A DNA stretch of 64,000 nucleotides, from assembly GCA_027625915.1 (NCBI GenBank), contig JANTQA010000044.1, forward strand, positions 248,001 through 312,000. Reading direction: 5' to 3'. Shown in pieces: positions 11,721-24,120 of this stretch (position 1 is the stretch's first letter; each line of letters begins with the position of its first letter). This DNA comes from Anaeramoeba flamelloides (Eukaryota > Metamonada > Anaeramoebidae). Below the pieces are notes generated by a model, which worked only from the letters and a program-made list of their open reading frames with translations, had not been told where the DNA came from and ran no database searches. The position numbers and the translations under genes are program-made.

Positions 11721-14700
11721 TTAATTTCCCCCGTTTTGTATGGACATTACTTGAAAATTGCAAAATGGGCATGTTCTTTTTTGTTGAAACCATTGATTTA
11801 AACAGTTTACATGATGCTATAGTTTTATTTGGATTTTTTTTAAAACACAAAATAAATAAGAGATGGGAAAATAAAAAATGTTAATATTTAAGGTTTTTAC
11901 AATTGAAAGAAAAATATCAATAAGAATAATAATATGTAAATTCAAAATCTAGATCTTACACAATGGCCACATGGCAATTTTTTTGAATCATTGAGATGCA
12001 TTTCTGTTCTACAAAAGATACATATGTTCTCTCGATCTAAATCCTCCTGTGTAACATTTGCAAAATCATTGCGAAGGTATTGTGTTGCCTTTCTATATTC
12101 ATACAAATTTTTAACAGATAATATAATCGCTTTTATCGTTAAATAGAATTGATAAATAAAATGAGTTGGTATTCCATATGAAGTCCAGATCAATATGGGA
12201 ATGATCAAACTAACCAATAATTTAAGAAACTCTTTAAAAGGATTGGTGTATAATAATATTACATTGATTTTTTCCTTCATATAGAGTGTTAAAAAATATC
12301 GAAAATATAAATCCAGATCTTCAATTAATAATAAAATCAACTATTTAATTGGGTATAAATAAAAGACATTAAGAAGGTTAAATAAAAGAAAGAGAAAAAG
12401 AAATAGAAATAGAAAGAAAAAAAAAAAAATAAATAATTTGTAAGGTAAAAAAAATCAATAAATAATTTGTTAGGTGGGTTTTTCATAATATAATTTTAAT
12501 TATTTTTTTTGTTTTTTTTTAATCTTTTTTAATGTGAATTTATTTTTAGATTGTTATGAAATAATCTTTAATTTAAAACTAATTATATCAAGGTTATGTT
12601 TAATTATTGATAAAGTTATTTTCAAATTAAAACCCATATAAGCTATTTCCAAGAAAGTAGGGCAAATTTATTTTAAAATATCTCGATTAAACTCAATCTT
12701 CAAAAAAGTATTTAAATATCGAAAATTATTAACTACCATTTATTGATTCTTGATAATAATTCAATTTGTTTCTTAGTATTATATTACATAAATTAAATAT
12801 ATTAAATTTTCTGATCTCAATTGTATCTGATATTTTTTAGGGGTAAAAATTGGTGTTTATTATTTTCTTTTTGATCGAAATAATTTTTTTCATAACTTTT
12901 TTAATCTCAACAAATTTTTAAATAGAATTTAAAAAACATATAAGTGTATTTAATTGTTAAAAAAAACATTTGTGTACCTTTTCCTTATTTCCAGTTTTTT
13001 ATTGAAATTGGTCGTACATTGTTTTCTCCAAAAAAAAAGTGAAATTTTTTTTTTCATTTTTTTGTAATATTTCATCTAACATATTTTGAAATAAATACAT
13101 TAGTCATTGATTCGATCAGTATTAATATTAAACTTAATTTGGTCTTGTCAATTAACGAATAACTTCACTAACAAAGATGATTTTTTATGAAATTTAAAAA
13201 AAAAAAGCCCCACTTTTTTGGAAATACCTTATAGTCCAAAACATCATAATTTACAAAAATAATTTTTTATTTTTTTTTATCAGATCCTATCCTTTTAAAT
13301 ATTTATGTTAAACCTCAATAATTCTTCTGGATTTTTTTTTTTTAACAGGATAGTTAATTTTTACATAATTAATTCGTAAATCATGTGTATTATTATTGAA
13401 AATAAGATTGAAATTTATATTAAAAAATTTCTTTTTGTGTAGTTTCATTGGAAAATGTTAAAAAAAAAACTAATGGATTTGAGAAGAAAAAATTTCCAAA
13501 AACAAAAACCTCAAATAAAAACAAAGTTTTTTATTTTTTTTTACATGTTCTCCCTATATGGATTTTCAAAGAATTGAGAAGAAGAGTTATAATGGAAAAA
13601 GATCAAGTGGTTACTTGCTAATACCGAGATACTGAAAGACGAAAGTATGAGGAACTTGAAAATAAAAAAGAAAAAGTAAAGATAATAAATAATCAAAGGC
13701 TTAAAGCAAATCAGATCAAAAAGAAAAAAGAAATTACAACAAATTAAATAATGATACCCCAAATGTACTATTCATGATCAATTATCACTTAACTAAATCA
13801 ATCAAAAGTATTGTGGATGTGATTTTGGGAGTACTTCAATAAAGATAGTATTGGTTTTTTTTTTCATCTTTTACCAATTGCTAATCATAACTCCTTTTTA
13901 ATAATTATTTTTTTTTTTTTCATTTTTTTTAAATTTTTTGCTTTTTTTTTTTTCACCATAAAAATAATCTGGTTATATCCTTCGCATGATAACTGTGAAA
14001 CCTATGATTTTTACGCTTAAATTTCCTTTCATAAATTTAAGTAAAAGGACATTTAGAGTGTAATTTACACTTCTTTGATCATAAAAAACAAAGTTTTTTT
14101 TTTTTTGGAAAAAGCTCAATATTTTTTGAATTATGCCGAAAAGTAATTTGTATAAAAATTTATTTTTTGTTTTAATACAGTTTTAAAAGAGTGATATTTT
14201 ATTGTTATACTGTTAAAATCAAAATAATGTCTAAATGTTTTTAGTTTTGATTTCAATTGTTTAACTTTTCCCAAATAAAGATTTTTATTTGGTGTAACAC
14301 AAAGAAACTTTGTAAAAATGTTAGTCTTTGAAATACTCATTGAAATGCAATATATTTTTTTTTAAACTCAAATTATTTATTTGTAAAAATTACAAGTATA
14401 TAATTCTAGACAACTACTGATAAGAAAGAGATTAGAACTCGGAAAAGTTTAGGATAGTATTGTAGCCACTGTGGAAAGATTCTGGGTAATACTTTGGTTA
14501 TTAGGCAAAGTTTGAAAATTGTCTGATCTTTTTCTTTTTGGTTCTATTTGGGTAAAATACTTCTTATTTTACACCAAAGCTCTTATGGTTAGAAAACTTA
14601 AGGTAATAAAGAAAAAGTAATAATAAAAAATTGAAAACAAAAAATACTTAAAATAGTAAATATATATATATAAATTCGGGTACGTAGTGTACCACTCTTC

Positions 14701-17700
14701 GGGAGTAGTGCCTAGGTTTTTTTTAATTCAAAGGAATTGAGTAAAAACCAATAATTTTACTCAATCCATTCTTTTAAATTAAAAAAACCTAACGACAGCG
14801 GAATACCAATTCTTAATCACAAATTGTAGAATTTTTATATGTAATCGATAATCGTTCTCTCGGTTTTTTTCTCCTCCTGTGAATTCAGGAGAAGTTTCGT
14901 AGAGCGCCGTCAAGTGCCTAGGTTTTCTTGAAATTTTCTGTTTTATTTGTTAAGTGTTCTAGGTTTTTTTGAGGTTTTCTATTTTATTTATGAAGTGTTC
15001 TAGGTTTTTTTTGAGGTTTTCTATTTATTTGGAAAATCTAGAACACTTTACAAATAAATAGAAAACTCAAAAAAACCTAACGAAAATCAATAGATTTTCC
15101 AAATAAACAGTAAACCCAAAAAAAGCTAAAGGCGGTTTTTTTTAATTTTTGAAATGATAAGAAATTTTAAAAAAATTTCTTTTTATTTCTCAAATTAAAA
15201 AAAACCTAACGGCAGTGGATAGTTTTTAATTTGGTCATGTAAATGGTATTCTTATTTTTTATTATGGTATTTTAATTATTTTTCTTCTTTTATTTTATTT
15301 GATATAATTTTCAATAATTACTCCTTTCTCTAAATAAATAAAAAAATAAGAATTATTTTACGAATAAATTTGACTTTAAAAATGATATTTAAAGTTATTT
15401 TAGAAGAGTTTAATTGTTTTTTTTTTGCGAAGTTTTTAATCTGGTAAATCCCAAAAAATCGCACGTCTCAAATATTTATGGCATTGTTAAAATAATTTGG
15501 TTTAAAGAACCAAATTATTTCATCAATAATAAACAAAGAAAAAAGTCATTCATTTTTCCTTAAAGGTTGGAAATTGAATGAATTCTCTTTCTTTGTTTTA
15601 AAAACAATGTCAAAAATTCAAGCAATGTTTTTGATTTTGGTTCGATTGAAATCAATCTCATTTTTTAAAATAAAAAAAAAAAAAATGTTTGGTCTCTTTT
15701 TTTCTTCGGAAAAAGAGAGAATAGAACATTTATAGAAGAATTTCAAAAGGTGAAAAAAGCACATTTATGAATTTAGAAAAAAATTAAAAAAAACATTCTT
15801 TTTTGCTACATCAAGTTAGGAATTTTTGGAGAGGAGTGTTTCAAAATCAGTCACAGTTAAGAACACATAGTAGATGCGAGGTTTTATCTTTGATCGCCTC
15901 CGGGTGTTTCTAAATAAGCGGGAATTAAAAGAGGAAAGAGAACTCATTGAAAAGTTGGGTGATCTAGTTTGTTTCTGTGGGATTTCAAATCAAGTTTTAT
16001 CCTTAATGGATGAAAATGTAAAATTTAACTTCAATGTTTTTGTTAACTTCATTGGGAAAAATGAAACTCTTTGAAGAACAAATTCTTCAAAGTACCATTA
16101 AAAAATAACAAATTCGTTTTTTAAATTGTTAAATTTGTTTGTTTTTTTATTGTGCCAAGTGTAGAGTTAGATCCTGAGTTCAAAAAAATAAATAGCATCT
16201 CATATTGTTTCATTTGTTCAAAAATCACCTGTTATAAATTCCTCGTTTTGGATCCCCTTCCACACTTAAAATAATGATATTTTCCTCGTGCTAAGAGGAT
16301 ATTAATCATCGTTCTTCGAACTCCTCCACAATATCATCTTATATCACTTCGAACAATATCATTTTTCTCGTTCTTCCAGACCAAAACTCGTAACATAACA
16401 AAGCGATTGTTTCCAAACCGAAATAATAAAGGCCTAAATGTTTTTCAAAAAACAAGTTATCAGATTTATTAAAAGGGAAATGGATCTCAAGATTTTTTTA
16501 CTTTATTTTTAATTTAGCAGTATTATTGGAAATTGGTTTCGACTTGTTTAACTATTTGTTACAAGTTAAAACAAAATTTCTTTTTGAAAGTTCTAAATAC
16601 ACATGTGCAAAAATGATTTGGAATTTTTTTTTTTTTTTTTCGTAAAATTGTAATATTAAACCAACAAAACAAATCTAACAGTCGGATTTTTTGTAAATTT
16701 TTTTTTAGGTAAAATTTTGGTTTTATGAAATTAGGTTTTGGATCTAGAAATGTATTTTAAACAAATGCTTGAAATTAATCCGATTTATAAAATCAATAAA
16801 ATAGAACCAAAAAGGTGTGCATTTGAAAAAAATATTTTCTTTTTAAAAGAGCAAACAAGAAAGATCACCTTTTCAAATAAACTTGTTGAAATCAAGAATG
16901 AAAAAAAAAAAAATTCAAAGTATATTTTAGACGATTTGATTTCTTTTTTATCTTCTTAGTTTGGATGAATCTAGACAATTAATTACCTTAAATTTTTCGC
17001 CCCATTCCTATTTATTATTATTTCGTCAAAACTTATTTTTTATCAAATTTGTTTTCAAAATTCTAATTTACAAATATTTTTATCAAACCAACCTAAGCAA
17101 AATAAAGGATATTTCTTCAAAGGTTCAAGTAAAGAGGATTGAATTCTCAAAATTCAAAAGCAACTACCAAAAAGTTCAACTCAAAGAAAAAGGAAATATG
17201 GTGAAAAAAAAAAAAACAAAATTCAGAATGATTTTGGGTTTAATAATTTAATAGAAAATAAATAATTATCAAATCAAACAAAAACATCCAATAAATCTAT
17301 ATTTCTGAACAAGTATTTAAAAAATATCCGATTTTCTCTGTAAACCAAATAAGAATTAGATAGCAAATTAAATGAAAATTGGAATGAAAATTTATGGGGA
17401 AATTCTTTAGAAACAAACCGGTAATTTGTTAATCAAAAATTTTTCAAATAAAAGTTTTTTCCATTCAGAATTAAAAAGAAAACCAAATAAAGAAGAAGTA
17501 ATTCTATCAAACACTACAGATAGGATCAATAAATAAAAGATTTTTTTTTATTTTTTCTTGCACAATTTTTTCTTTATTTTGATTTCCGTTTTTTCATTGG
17601 TATGTGAATATATTTGTACTATGGATAATTCGAATTCCCATATTTTTTAAAATATTTGTTTATTTGGTTAAAGAAATGATTTGAATGAATTCAATTCCGA

Positions 17701-19127
17701 ATCAACTATGGAGTACTCAAAATTGGCCAAATGTAACTACCCTCTCAAGTGATTGAAAATTGTTTACCCCCAAAAAACACCTTTTTTGTCATGAAACTAG
17801 AGGGTTTTAAAAAATCTGGTACTGCTAAAAATAACAAATACAATAGCTTCAAGAATCTGAAGTTCTGGAATTTTGAATATATTGTAAATAAAATTTCTTC
17901 CAGATTACTCAACATTTAATTAAAGTATTAATTTTAACGAAAAATTTCCAACTTTATTTTTTTCAGAATAGTAAATGTCTTTGCTATCTTTTTCGAATTA
18001 TGAACTTTTAAGTTACACCCAACTCATACACAGTAAGATACAATTTTTACAGAAAGTTTTCTTTTAGTTTTAGGAATCTCTTTTAGGTATTTCTCGCAAT
18101 TAATTATCAGAATTTTAGTGGATTCAAAGAAAAATATTTTGTTTTTGAAGTGCAAAGTAACTACGTGAATTTTCGATGTTGTTATTATTTTAAAAGAGAC
18201 TTTCCAGAATTTCTAATAAATTCAAAATAGACTAGTAAATGTTTTTTTGCTTCCTTACATTTATTAAATCTTTCATTGAACGATTTAATCAACATTCCAA
18301 CAAAAAAACTTGTGAAACCACGGGACGAGTGATGACAATTATTGGTTGGCCAAGTAAAAAAAAAAAGTGTAAAATATGTTTTCGTTGAGAAGATCAGAAG
18401 ATCCCTCAAAGAAAAAAAGTTTAAAAAAAGAAGAGAAGAATGGATGTAAAGAATACCTTTGTGATGAGAAAAATATAAATTGAAGGAAATGTTGAAATTA
18501 ATGGTATTAATAGCATTGAAAATAAAAAGAAATCGACCCAGAAAAGAAAGGTGTTTGCAGAAAATAATTTAATTTTATTCATCAAGGATATTTGCGGAAC
18601 TTGTGATGCCTAAAATTTCAGGGATTGTTGTTTTTTCGTTTTTTGAATTAAGAACAAGGAATAATAAGCAAAAGAAATATACAGAACAAAACAAAAATGG
18701 CCAAGAACAAAGCCAAAAGAATAATAATAAAATAAAAACAAACAAAGATAAGCTTTTCTTTTAAAAGTGCGTGCATTGTAATGAGCCAAATTATTGTAGG
18801 AACAAGTAAAAAAATTGGTAAAGAAACTTGCATTGAGAACATCAGTATCCCAAACAAAAGATCAAAACAAGATTGTATAAATTTCTCAAAGCATATTTCT
18901 GATTCCGATTGTGTGAGTTTGCCAAAGAAAATGTTTTTTATTATGATCCATAAATAACCAAGCAAAATTAAAATTTGATTTACACACACAAAGCGAGTTA
19001 AGGTGTGTTTGGAAATATGAACAAAGGATTGCCAAAATTCATTGTCATTTTTTTGGAAATGCTGATAACAAAGGACAAAACAAAAAGATGAACAAAAAAT
19101 ACTGTACAAATGGAACCCACGTATCAT
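11721..19127 (-). CDS. HRD1: HRD1/synoviolin-type ER-membrane RING ubiquitin ligase (four exons)
   Basis: Exons 18744-19127, 18457-18609, 11960-12340 and 11721-11816 are all phase 0 and give 337 residues. Family knowledge: HRD1 is the multi-spanning ER ubiquitin ligase of ER-associated degradation. Seen: an N-terminal membrane segment, the motif FFGKLTQSESE (human HRD1 has FFGQLRAAEME), several hydrophobic helices, the stretch IPTHFIYQFYLTIKA before the RING, and a RING-H2 finger C286, C289, C303, H305, H308, C311, C322, C325 with CNQW-like spacing and CPFC at its end. The exon 3/4 junction falls between C306 and H307, inside the RING. The protein ends 12 residues after the RING, lacking the long disordered tail of yeast and animal HRD1. 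The ATG at 19127 aligns with the known N-terminus. The link across the 6.1-kb intron is inferred from order, strand, phase and continuous homology. Confidence 0.85.
11817..11959 (-). other. Intron 3 of the HRD1-like gene
   Basis: 143 nt with donor GTAAGA and acceptor ATAG. It splits the RING finger between two zinc-binding segments. Confidence 0.85.
13560..13752 (+). pseudogene. Possible decayed coding fragment in the HRD1 intron
   Basis: The plus strand contains a charged stretch (RDTERRKYEELENKKEKVK then more Lys/Asn-rich residues, ending TAA near 13747) of a kind typical of coding sequence here. It is preceded in another frame by a 25-codon ORF starting at 13559. No intact start-to-stop frame joins them. 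Family unknown; may be chance. Confidence 0.2.
14677..15217. repeat. Multi-hairpin repeat island
   Basis: At least three long imperfect hairpins share arm ends of the form CCTAGGTTTTTTTTAATT and AATTAAAAAAACCTAACG. One is at about 14711-14795. One is built from three tandem units of about 50 bp (AAGTGTTCTAGGTTTTTTTT type) at about 14912-15082. One is at about 15131-15212. A small stem TTCTCCT/AGGAGAA sits at 14868-14893, and a stem ACTC/GAGT with loop TTCGG at 14694-14706. The G+C content of the stems is higher than around them. Origin unknown; it could be a composite non-autonomous element. Confidence 0.65.
15489..15520. repeat. Perfect short hairpin
   Basis: The 13-base arm AAATAATTTGGTT and its complement AACCAAATTATTT flank a loop of about six bases, within the HRD1 giant intron. 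Confidence 0.7.
15528..15601. repeat. Imperfect hairpin
   Basis: Arms AACAAAGAAA...CATTCATTTTTCC and GGAAATTGAATGAAT...TTTCTTTGTT pair around a loop of about nine bases. Confidence 0.6.
15874..17251 (+). pseudogene. Unrecognised plus-strand ORFs inside the HRD1 intron
   Basis: Three ORFs (15874-16074, 16738-16959, 16961-17251) lie in a row, antisense to the host gene. The first has a charged, coding-like composition (KRELKEERELIEKLGD); the second is Lys/Glu/Ile-rich; the third follows the second after one base. No domain was recognised, and the fragment of a family-4 MITE near 16600 lies between the first and second. They could be remains of one gene or chance ORFs. Confidence 0.2.
16600..16670 (+). 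mobile_element. Fragment of family-4 MITE end
   Basis: CACATGTGCAAAAATGATTT preceded by TA matches the ends of the elements at 34636 and 52740. The opposite end was not found, so this is a truncated relic. Confidence 0.5.
18610..18743 (-). other. Intron 1 of the HRD1-like gene
   Basis: 134 nt with donor GTTTGT and acceptor TTTTAG. Reading through instead gives a purely hydrophobic stretch that departs from the HRD1 alignment. Confidence 0.7.
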
Positions 19128-21184
19128 TTTTTCAAGATTGAAAAAAAAAACAATTTATAAGGTTGAAAATTTACAAAAAATGATTTATTCATTTGGGAAA
19201 AATTAAAAAATCTTGTTTGAATTCAAAAAACATGCATATCTGCCTTGAAATATATGACCCCTGAATTAAATCAAGAACTTTTTTTAAATTTGTATAAATA
19301 GAAATTGAAAAGGTAATGATATCATTTCAAATTGATAAAAAAAAAAAATGGTTTTTTATCTCATTTTTTGTTTCATGAGAATCACTTAGTGTGAATCACT
19401 TTTCTTTTTGACTAGAAAGAAATTTGTTGAATTCTGTAATTAATACAACAAATATACAAGCAAGAAAGAAGTTTGTTCTTATTCAATTGTATAATGTTCT
19501 TAGATTTTTTAAAGGGAAAATTTTCACTCATTTTCAAATACTTTACTTGTTCGTATAATATAGTCCCCCAAACTCCAATCTACTTCTTTGGGAACTCTAT
19601 TTATAAAAAAAAATCATGAAAAGGTTATGAAAATTTTTTATCTTTGAGAATTTGAATAACCATAATAGAACTTTTTGAAATCAAGAGAATATATATTTAT
19701 GGTTTATGATTGGTTTCTTCGATCATGAGATATATAAGGTTATCTCGAAAATAGAAACAATTTTTTGTTTTGAAACACAGACTAAACTTTTCGGAAAGTG
19801 TTATTTTGAAAAAAGTATGTGTTGATCTGAAAAACCTGAAACTATTTTATGAAAAACCCAATGCAAAAATGAGCTTATAGGACTTATAAACCTTATTTGT
19901 TTTTGATTTTTTCCCATAGGTAATAGAGTAATTATTAACACAAGGATATAATTAAACATCATAAACAAAGTCTTCTATCAACTTTTGAGAAATGGGTTAT
20001 CATTTTTAAAAAAAATTCATATTTCCCAAAAAAATTTTTAGTAAAAAAGATTACAATCCTATTATTTAGATTTTTAGATCAATTGAGAAAAACCTATAAT
20101 ATCTAAAACATTTTTATTGTTCCGAAATCTTTCTTTTTAGTAATTTGTGATGGTTTGTATGAATAAATAACCTTGAAAATTTAATTTTTTTTAAACAATA
20201 GCAAAAAAAAAAAAAAATATGGATTGATTAATTTCAAAAAAAATTGATACTTTATTTTTTTCACAAATATTTATGAAAGTTCATGAAATTAATAAGTTTA
20301 TGTCAAATCCTTTTTCAAATATTCAGGGTATAATTAACAAACAGTTATTAATATTTGTTGCAAAATTAAAGGAACAAAATTTTCATTCAACTTTCCAAAA
20401 AGATTTTTAAAATCGTCTAACATTTCAAATTTTGTAATTCATAAAAGAACTTTAAATTATTAATTTCTTTTTAGAATTGGTGATTTTGTGAACTTATTTT
20501 AATTTTGCGAGTTGGTGATTATTTGGAAAGCTTGATGAAAATTTTGCTGTTTTTATTTTACAATTAATAGTTTTAAAATCAGTTATTGGATAATATCTAT
20601 AATTTATTTTTTTTTATTAAATTTATTAATTTTGAATAGGTTGTCTTTATTTGGAAATATTTCACAAATTAGAAATGATTGGATTCCTATTAATTAGTTT
20701 AACTTTTGGGTTATTCTGGGCTTGTTACATGAATTAAGATTGGTATATTAATTATTGGTTCAAAATAATCACATTAAAAAATATTTATTGGTGTTATAAG
20801 TTGAATTTTCTAGATTTGAAAATAAGTATTTTAGAAGAATTTTTCTTTTAATAAGTATATTATTTTTCCTGTTATTTTTTTGCCTTATAAATAAAATTAA
20901 AAAATTATTTTGAACAGTTCTTAGAATCAAGAAATTATCTGCGTTTTTTTCAAGTTTAAAATAATTATTGTAATTTTTTTGAAATTAATTAGTTGTTATA
21001 TATTGAGTTATTTTTATATTTTGTGATTTTATTTTTAAAACATATTTTTGTAAATTTCCTTCACAGACAATTTGGTTTCATTCATCTTCTACGAAAATAA
21101 TTATACTTTGAATAATTCAAAAAGTTGAATTTTGAACTTTTCAAAAAAGAAGAAAAATGAGATCTATCTTTTTAAAACAATAAT
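19128..21184. other. Gene-free stretch upstream of the HRD1-like gene
   Basis: No gene recognised. About 19640-19820 is a degraded minus-oriented relic of family 3 (shared blocks ATTGGTTTCTT and TGTTTTGAAACACA). The promoter of the HRD1-like gene must lie near 19128-19400, but no specific element can be named. Confidence 0.45.
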
Positions 21185-21761
21185 CAGGGTTCACATTTTG
21201 ATTCTTTTTTAAAAAAACCCAAAATAATTCATTTTTTGATTCAATGGAATCAAATGATTCTTTTTTTTCCCATTGATAATTCTCAATTCATTTCTTATTT
21301 ACATTCGTTTTTACAAGGACTCACATCATTCTGAAAAATTTAATATATAATTATTGTTTTTTTTTTATTTTCAAAAATAAATTGTAAAAAATCTAAAAAA
21401 AAAAAATATTTAAGGTTTTTCTTCTTGGGATTTTAGTTTCCATCATCTTTTCATAAACCCTGAAGTTTTTAAGTTTATTCCTGATAAGAAAATTATTTTT
21501 CTTTGAAATGGAATCAAAAGATACTTTTTTTTTTTAATAGAGTTTTGGTACCAAAAAAAAAAATTCTTATTTTTGATTCCAGGGACATCAAAATAAAATA
21601 ATTTTTAATATTTTTAAAAAATTATACTTGAAAGGTACTTTAAAAAGTGAAAAATGTTTGATAAAAATTGATTCCATTGGAATCATTTTAATATTATGAT
21701 TCCAAATTTTAATTTTTGAGATTCTAAAAATTCCAAAAATGGAATCATTTTGTGAACTCTG
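21185..21761. mobile_element. hAT-like MITE
   Basis: 577 bp with ends CAGGGTTCACATTTTGATTC and, read from the right, CAGAGTTCACAAAATGATTC. It is flanked by a perfect 8-bp target duplication ACAATAAT (21177-21184 and 21762-21769). CAGRG ends plus an 8-bp duplication define the hAT superfamily. The interior is rich in GATTCC/GGAATC motifs and has no coding capacity. Confidence 0.9.
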
Positions 21762-21920
21762 ACAATAATTCTTTTTTGGAAAGATAATTAAAAGTAAGTT
21801 TGCTTTTATATGCGAATTGTGAAATAAAAGGATTAAATTTTTCATTCGGCTTTCCCTGATAGAATCAAACCTAGAAATTAAAATAAATCCTCAAAGTTCC
21901 CAATTTTAAAAAGAAATTAA

Positions 21921-22336
21921 CAGTTGTGGAAAAAAAGTGAAACTGGAAAAAAAGTGAAACACGGTTTTTAATTGGGTACATTACTGAAAATTCAAAGTAA
22001 GATCAATGAAAAAAAGAATAAATAAATAAATAAAGACAAAATGAAGTATTCGCCACAATAACAGTTTTTTTAATACTATTATTAGGTTTGGGTTTTTCTT
22101 TGATTGATCAATTATTAAAAATTTGTTCAAAAAATTGACTATTTTTGAGATCTCAAAAACCACACACACAATTTCGATAAATCAAGTAGATTTAAATAGT
22201 ATTTGTTGGGTTGATTGAAAATTATATACTGGATTATTATTTGAAGTTAATTGGATTCTTCTTTTTATTGATTTTACTTTTCATTTTCAGTAATGTTCCC
22301 AATTAAAAACCGTGTTTCACTTTTTTTCCACAACAG
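21921..22336. mobile_element. Harbinger-like MITE, family 1 relative (copy C)
   Basis: 416 bp with ends CAGTTGTGGAAAAAAAGTGA (left) and CTGTTGTGGAAAAAAAGTGA (read from the right), and TAA duplicated on both sides (21918-21920, 22337-22339). Just inside the ends it shares the block TTTTTAATTGGGAACATTAC with the elements at 1592 and 2226, so it is a subfamily. The left end carries a tandem duplication of the 17-bp unit TGGAAAAAAAGTGAAAC. Confidence 0.85.
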
Positions 22337-22339
22337 TAA

Positions 22340-24120
22340 TAATTTAAAGTTGATTTTAAGAATTAAAAATTTAACATGTTAAATGATTTAAAATCTTTTT
22401 TTACAATTTTGTGGAAAGCTGAATGAAAATTTTGTTCTATTTATTTTTGAACAAATATCTGTAATCAGAATTTTACTCTATTTTTCAATTTCAACATGTG
22501 AAAATTTTTTTCGTATATGCTATAGTGTGTTTAATAACCCGTGCTCGCTTTTTTTTGTGTTTTTTGAAAATTATATGTATAGTCTTGGTAAATAACTGTT
22601 TTTTTTTTTAAACATTTTCTTTTTTTCAATAGATGTTGTTTTTGGTTTTTTATTTTGTGTTAAGAAAAAAATATATTTCAGTATAACTCTACCATCAAGT
22701 CAAACAATATTTACAATAGATCATTTTATCTAAGTGTATTTTCTTCGACCTTCAAGACTAATCTCCCCATCGAAGAGATCTAATTGAACCAAAATTTTAA
22801 TAAAATCAATACCAAAATCAACAACAATCAAATCTTTCCATTTGAATAAATAAAAAAAAAAAAACGATAAAAAGGATAAAAAGAATTTCTTGAAAACTTT
22901 TTTTCTGGTTTCTCCTCATGAGCAAAAAATGATATTATTTTTTTAAAAAACTTTGAAATTGAAATGTAAAAATAATTTTATTATATTTTCCTTTTTTCCT
23001 TTTAGTCAATCATCTGCAGGTAATACAGCGTAATTAGATTACTTTATTTATTTATTTGGTACTTTTTTTTGACTATATTGGATGAGGTTAGAATCCTCAA
23101 GGAAGGAATATTTCATATTGGATCAAAAGTTATTAGCAGATATTTTATTTCATTAAAATTTTACAAGAACATGTCCATTACCAAATTATTTAAAAATCGA
23201 TTCTTTTACAAATTTTCATAAATAGAGCATATTTAATCTCTAAAAATACTAATTTTCATTGACTAGATCAAGATCATTCAATTTTCCAATCAATTAGAAG
23301 AAATAAATCATTTGAAAACTTGGAATTAAACTTTCTTTTATGACTTAGAGAATGCGAGAGTATTATTTCCAAGATATACTTCACGGCTGTGAATAAAGAC
23401 ACTCTTGAAAACTTTTTATTTTAACAACAAATAAAAATTGAAAACAATATCAAAAAAGTTGGAAAACCGCACTTTAAAACACTTTTTTGAAAAAACACAG
23501 TAAAAGTTTGAAACAAAAATAGATATTTAAGTCAATATGGGTTATTGAAAAAACTGTATTGAAATTTACTTGAAGATTTTTTTTATGTTTACTGTTCCCT
23601 TAAATTAACAACCTTCGAAAATTTCAAGGTACCAAAACTTCATCGTGAGGTAAATAAATTTTACGTTTTTTTGATTCCTAATCTGAATTTGAAAAACAAA
23701 ATTGACCAATGGAAAACACTCACTCAATTGTTGTGGTTTTCTTTTGATTGAAAATCTCCAAAAAAGTGATTTTTTTGAAAATGAATCACTTTGTTTAATT
23801 TTGTAATTTTATTTAGTAGTACTATTATTTTCCAATTAAAAAACGAAAATTTATACTTTAGTTTCTCATCCAAAATATTCTTCGAGTTTTTAAGCTGAAA
23901 AAACCCTAGTCTCCTTACGAAAATCAATTAGAAATGATATTTTTCGACATTTAATTAATCTTTATTATTGGACTTTGAGATTTAATTTTAATTACGAGAA
24001 TTGGATTTTGTCAGTATCATTTTTTTCTTGTTTCACATTCTTGGTATAACCAATTTTTTCGACTTTTGAATTTATAAATCAATCAAAAATAAATCACTTT
24101 GGGCCTCGAAAACAAATACA
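22340..24120. other. Gene-free stretch upstream of the ankyrin gene
   Basis: No gene recognised. About 23700-24000 resembles 57850-58230 (shared TTTTCCAATTAAAAAA, ATTTTTCGACATTTAATTAA-like and flanking blocks), a dispersed diverged repeat just ahead of the ankyrin ORF. Confidence 0.45.

Larger units (their letters stand above)
12341..18456 (-). other. Giant intron 2 (about 6.1 kb) of the HRD1-like gene
   Basis: Donor GTATTC after codon 179 and acceptor AAATAG before codon 180; both junctions are phase 0 and the HRD1 alignment runs straight across. It contains the multi-hairpin island (14677-15217), two clean hairpins (15489-15520, 15528-15601), a fragment of a family-4 MITE near 16600 and weak plus-strand ORFs. 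A minus-strand ORF at 18185-18409 lies inside and fits neither phase nor alignment. Confidence 0.7.

Noticed and set aside
18185-18409. Minus-strand ORF considered as a further HRD1 exon
   Set aside because: It cannot be joined to exon 2 in phase through any AG site in the interval, and a direct join of exon 2 to 12340 preserves both phase and HRD1 homology.
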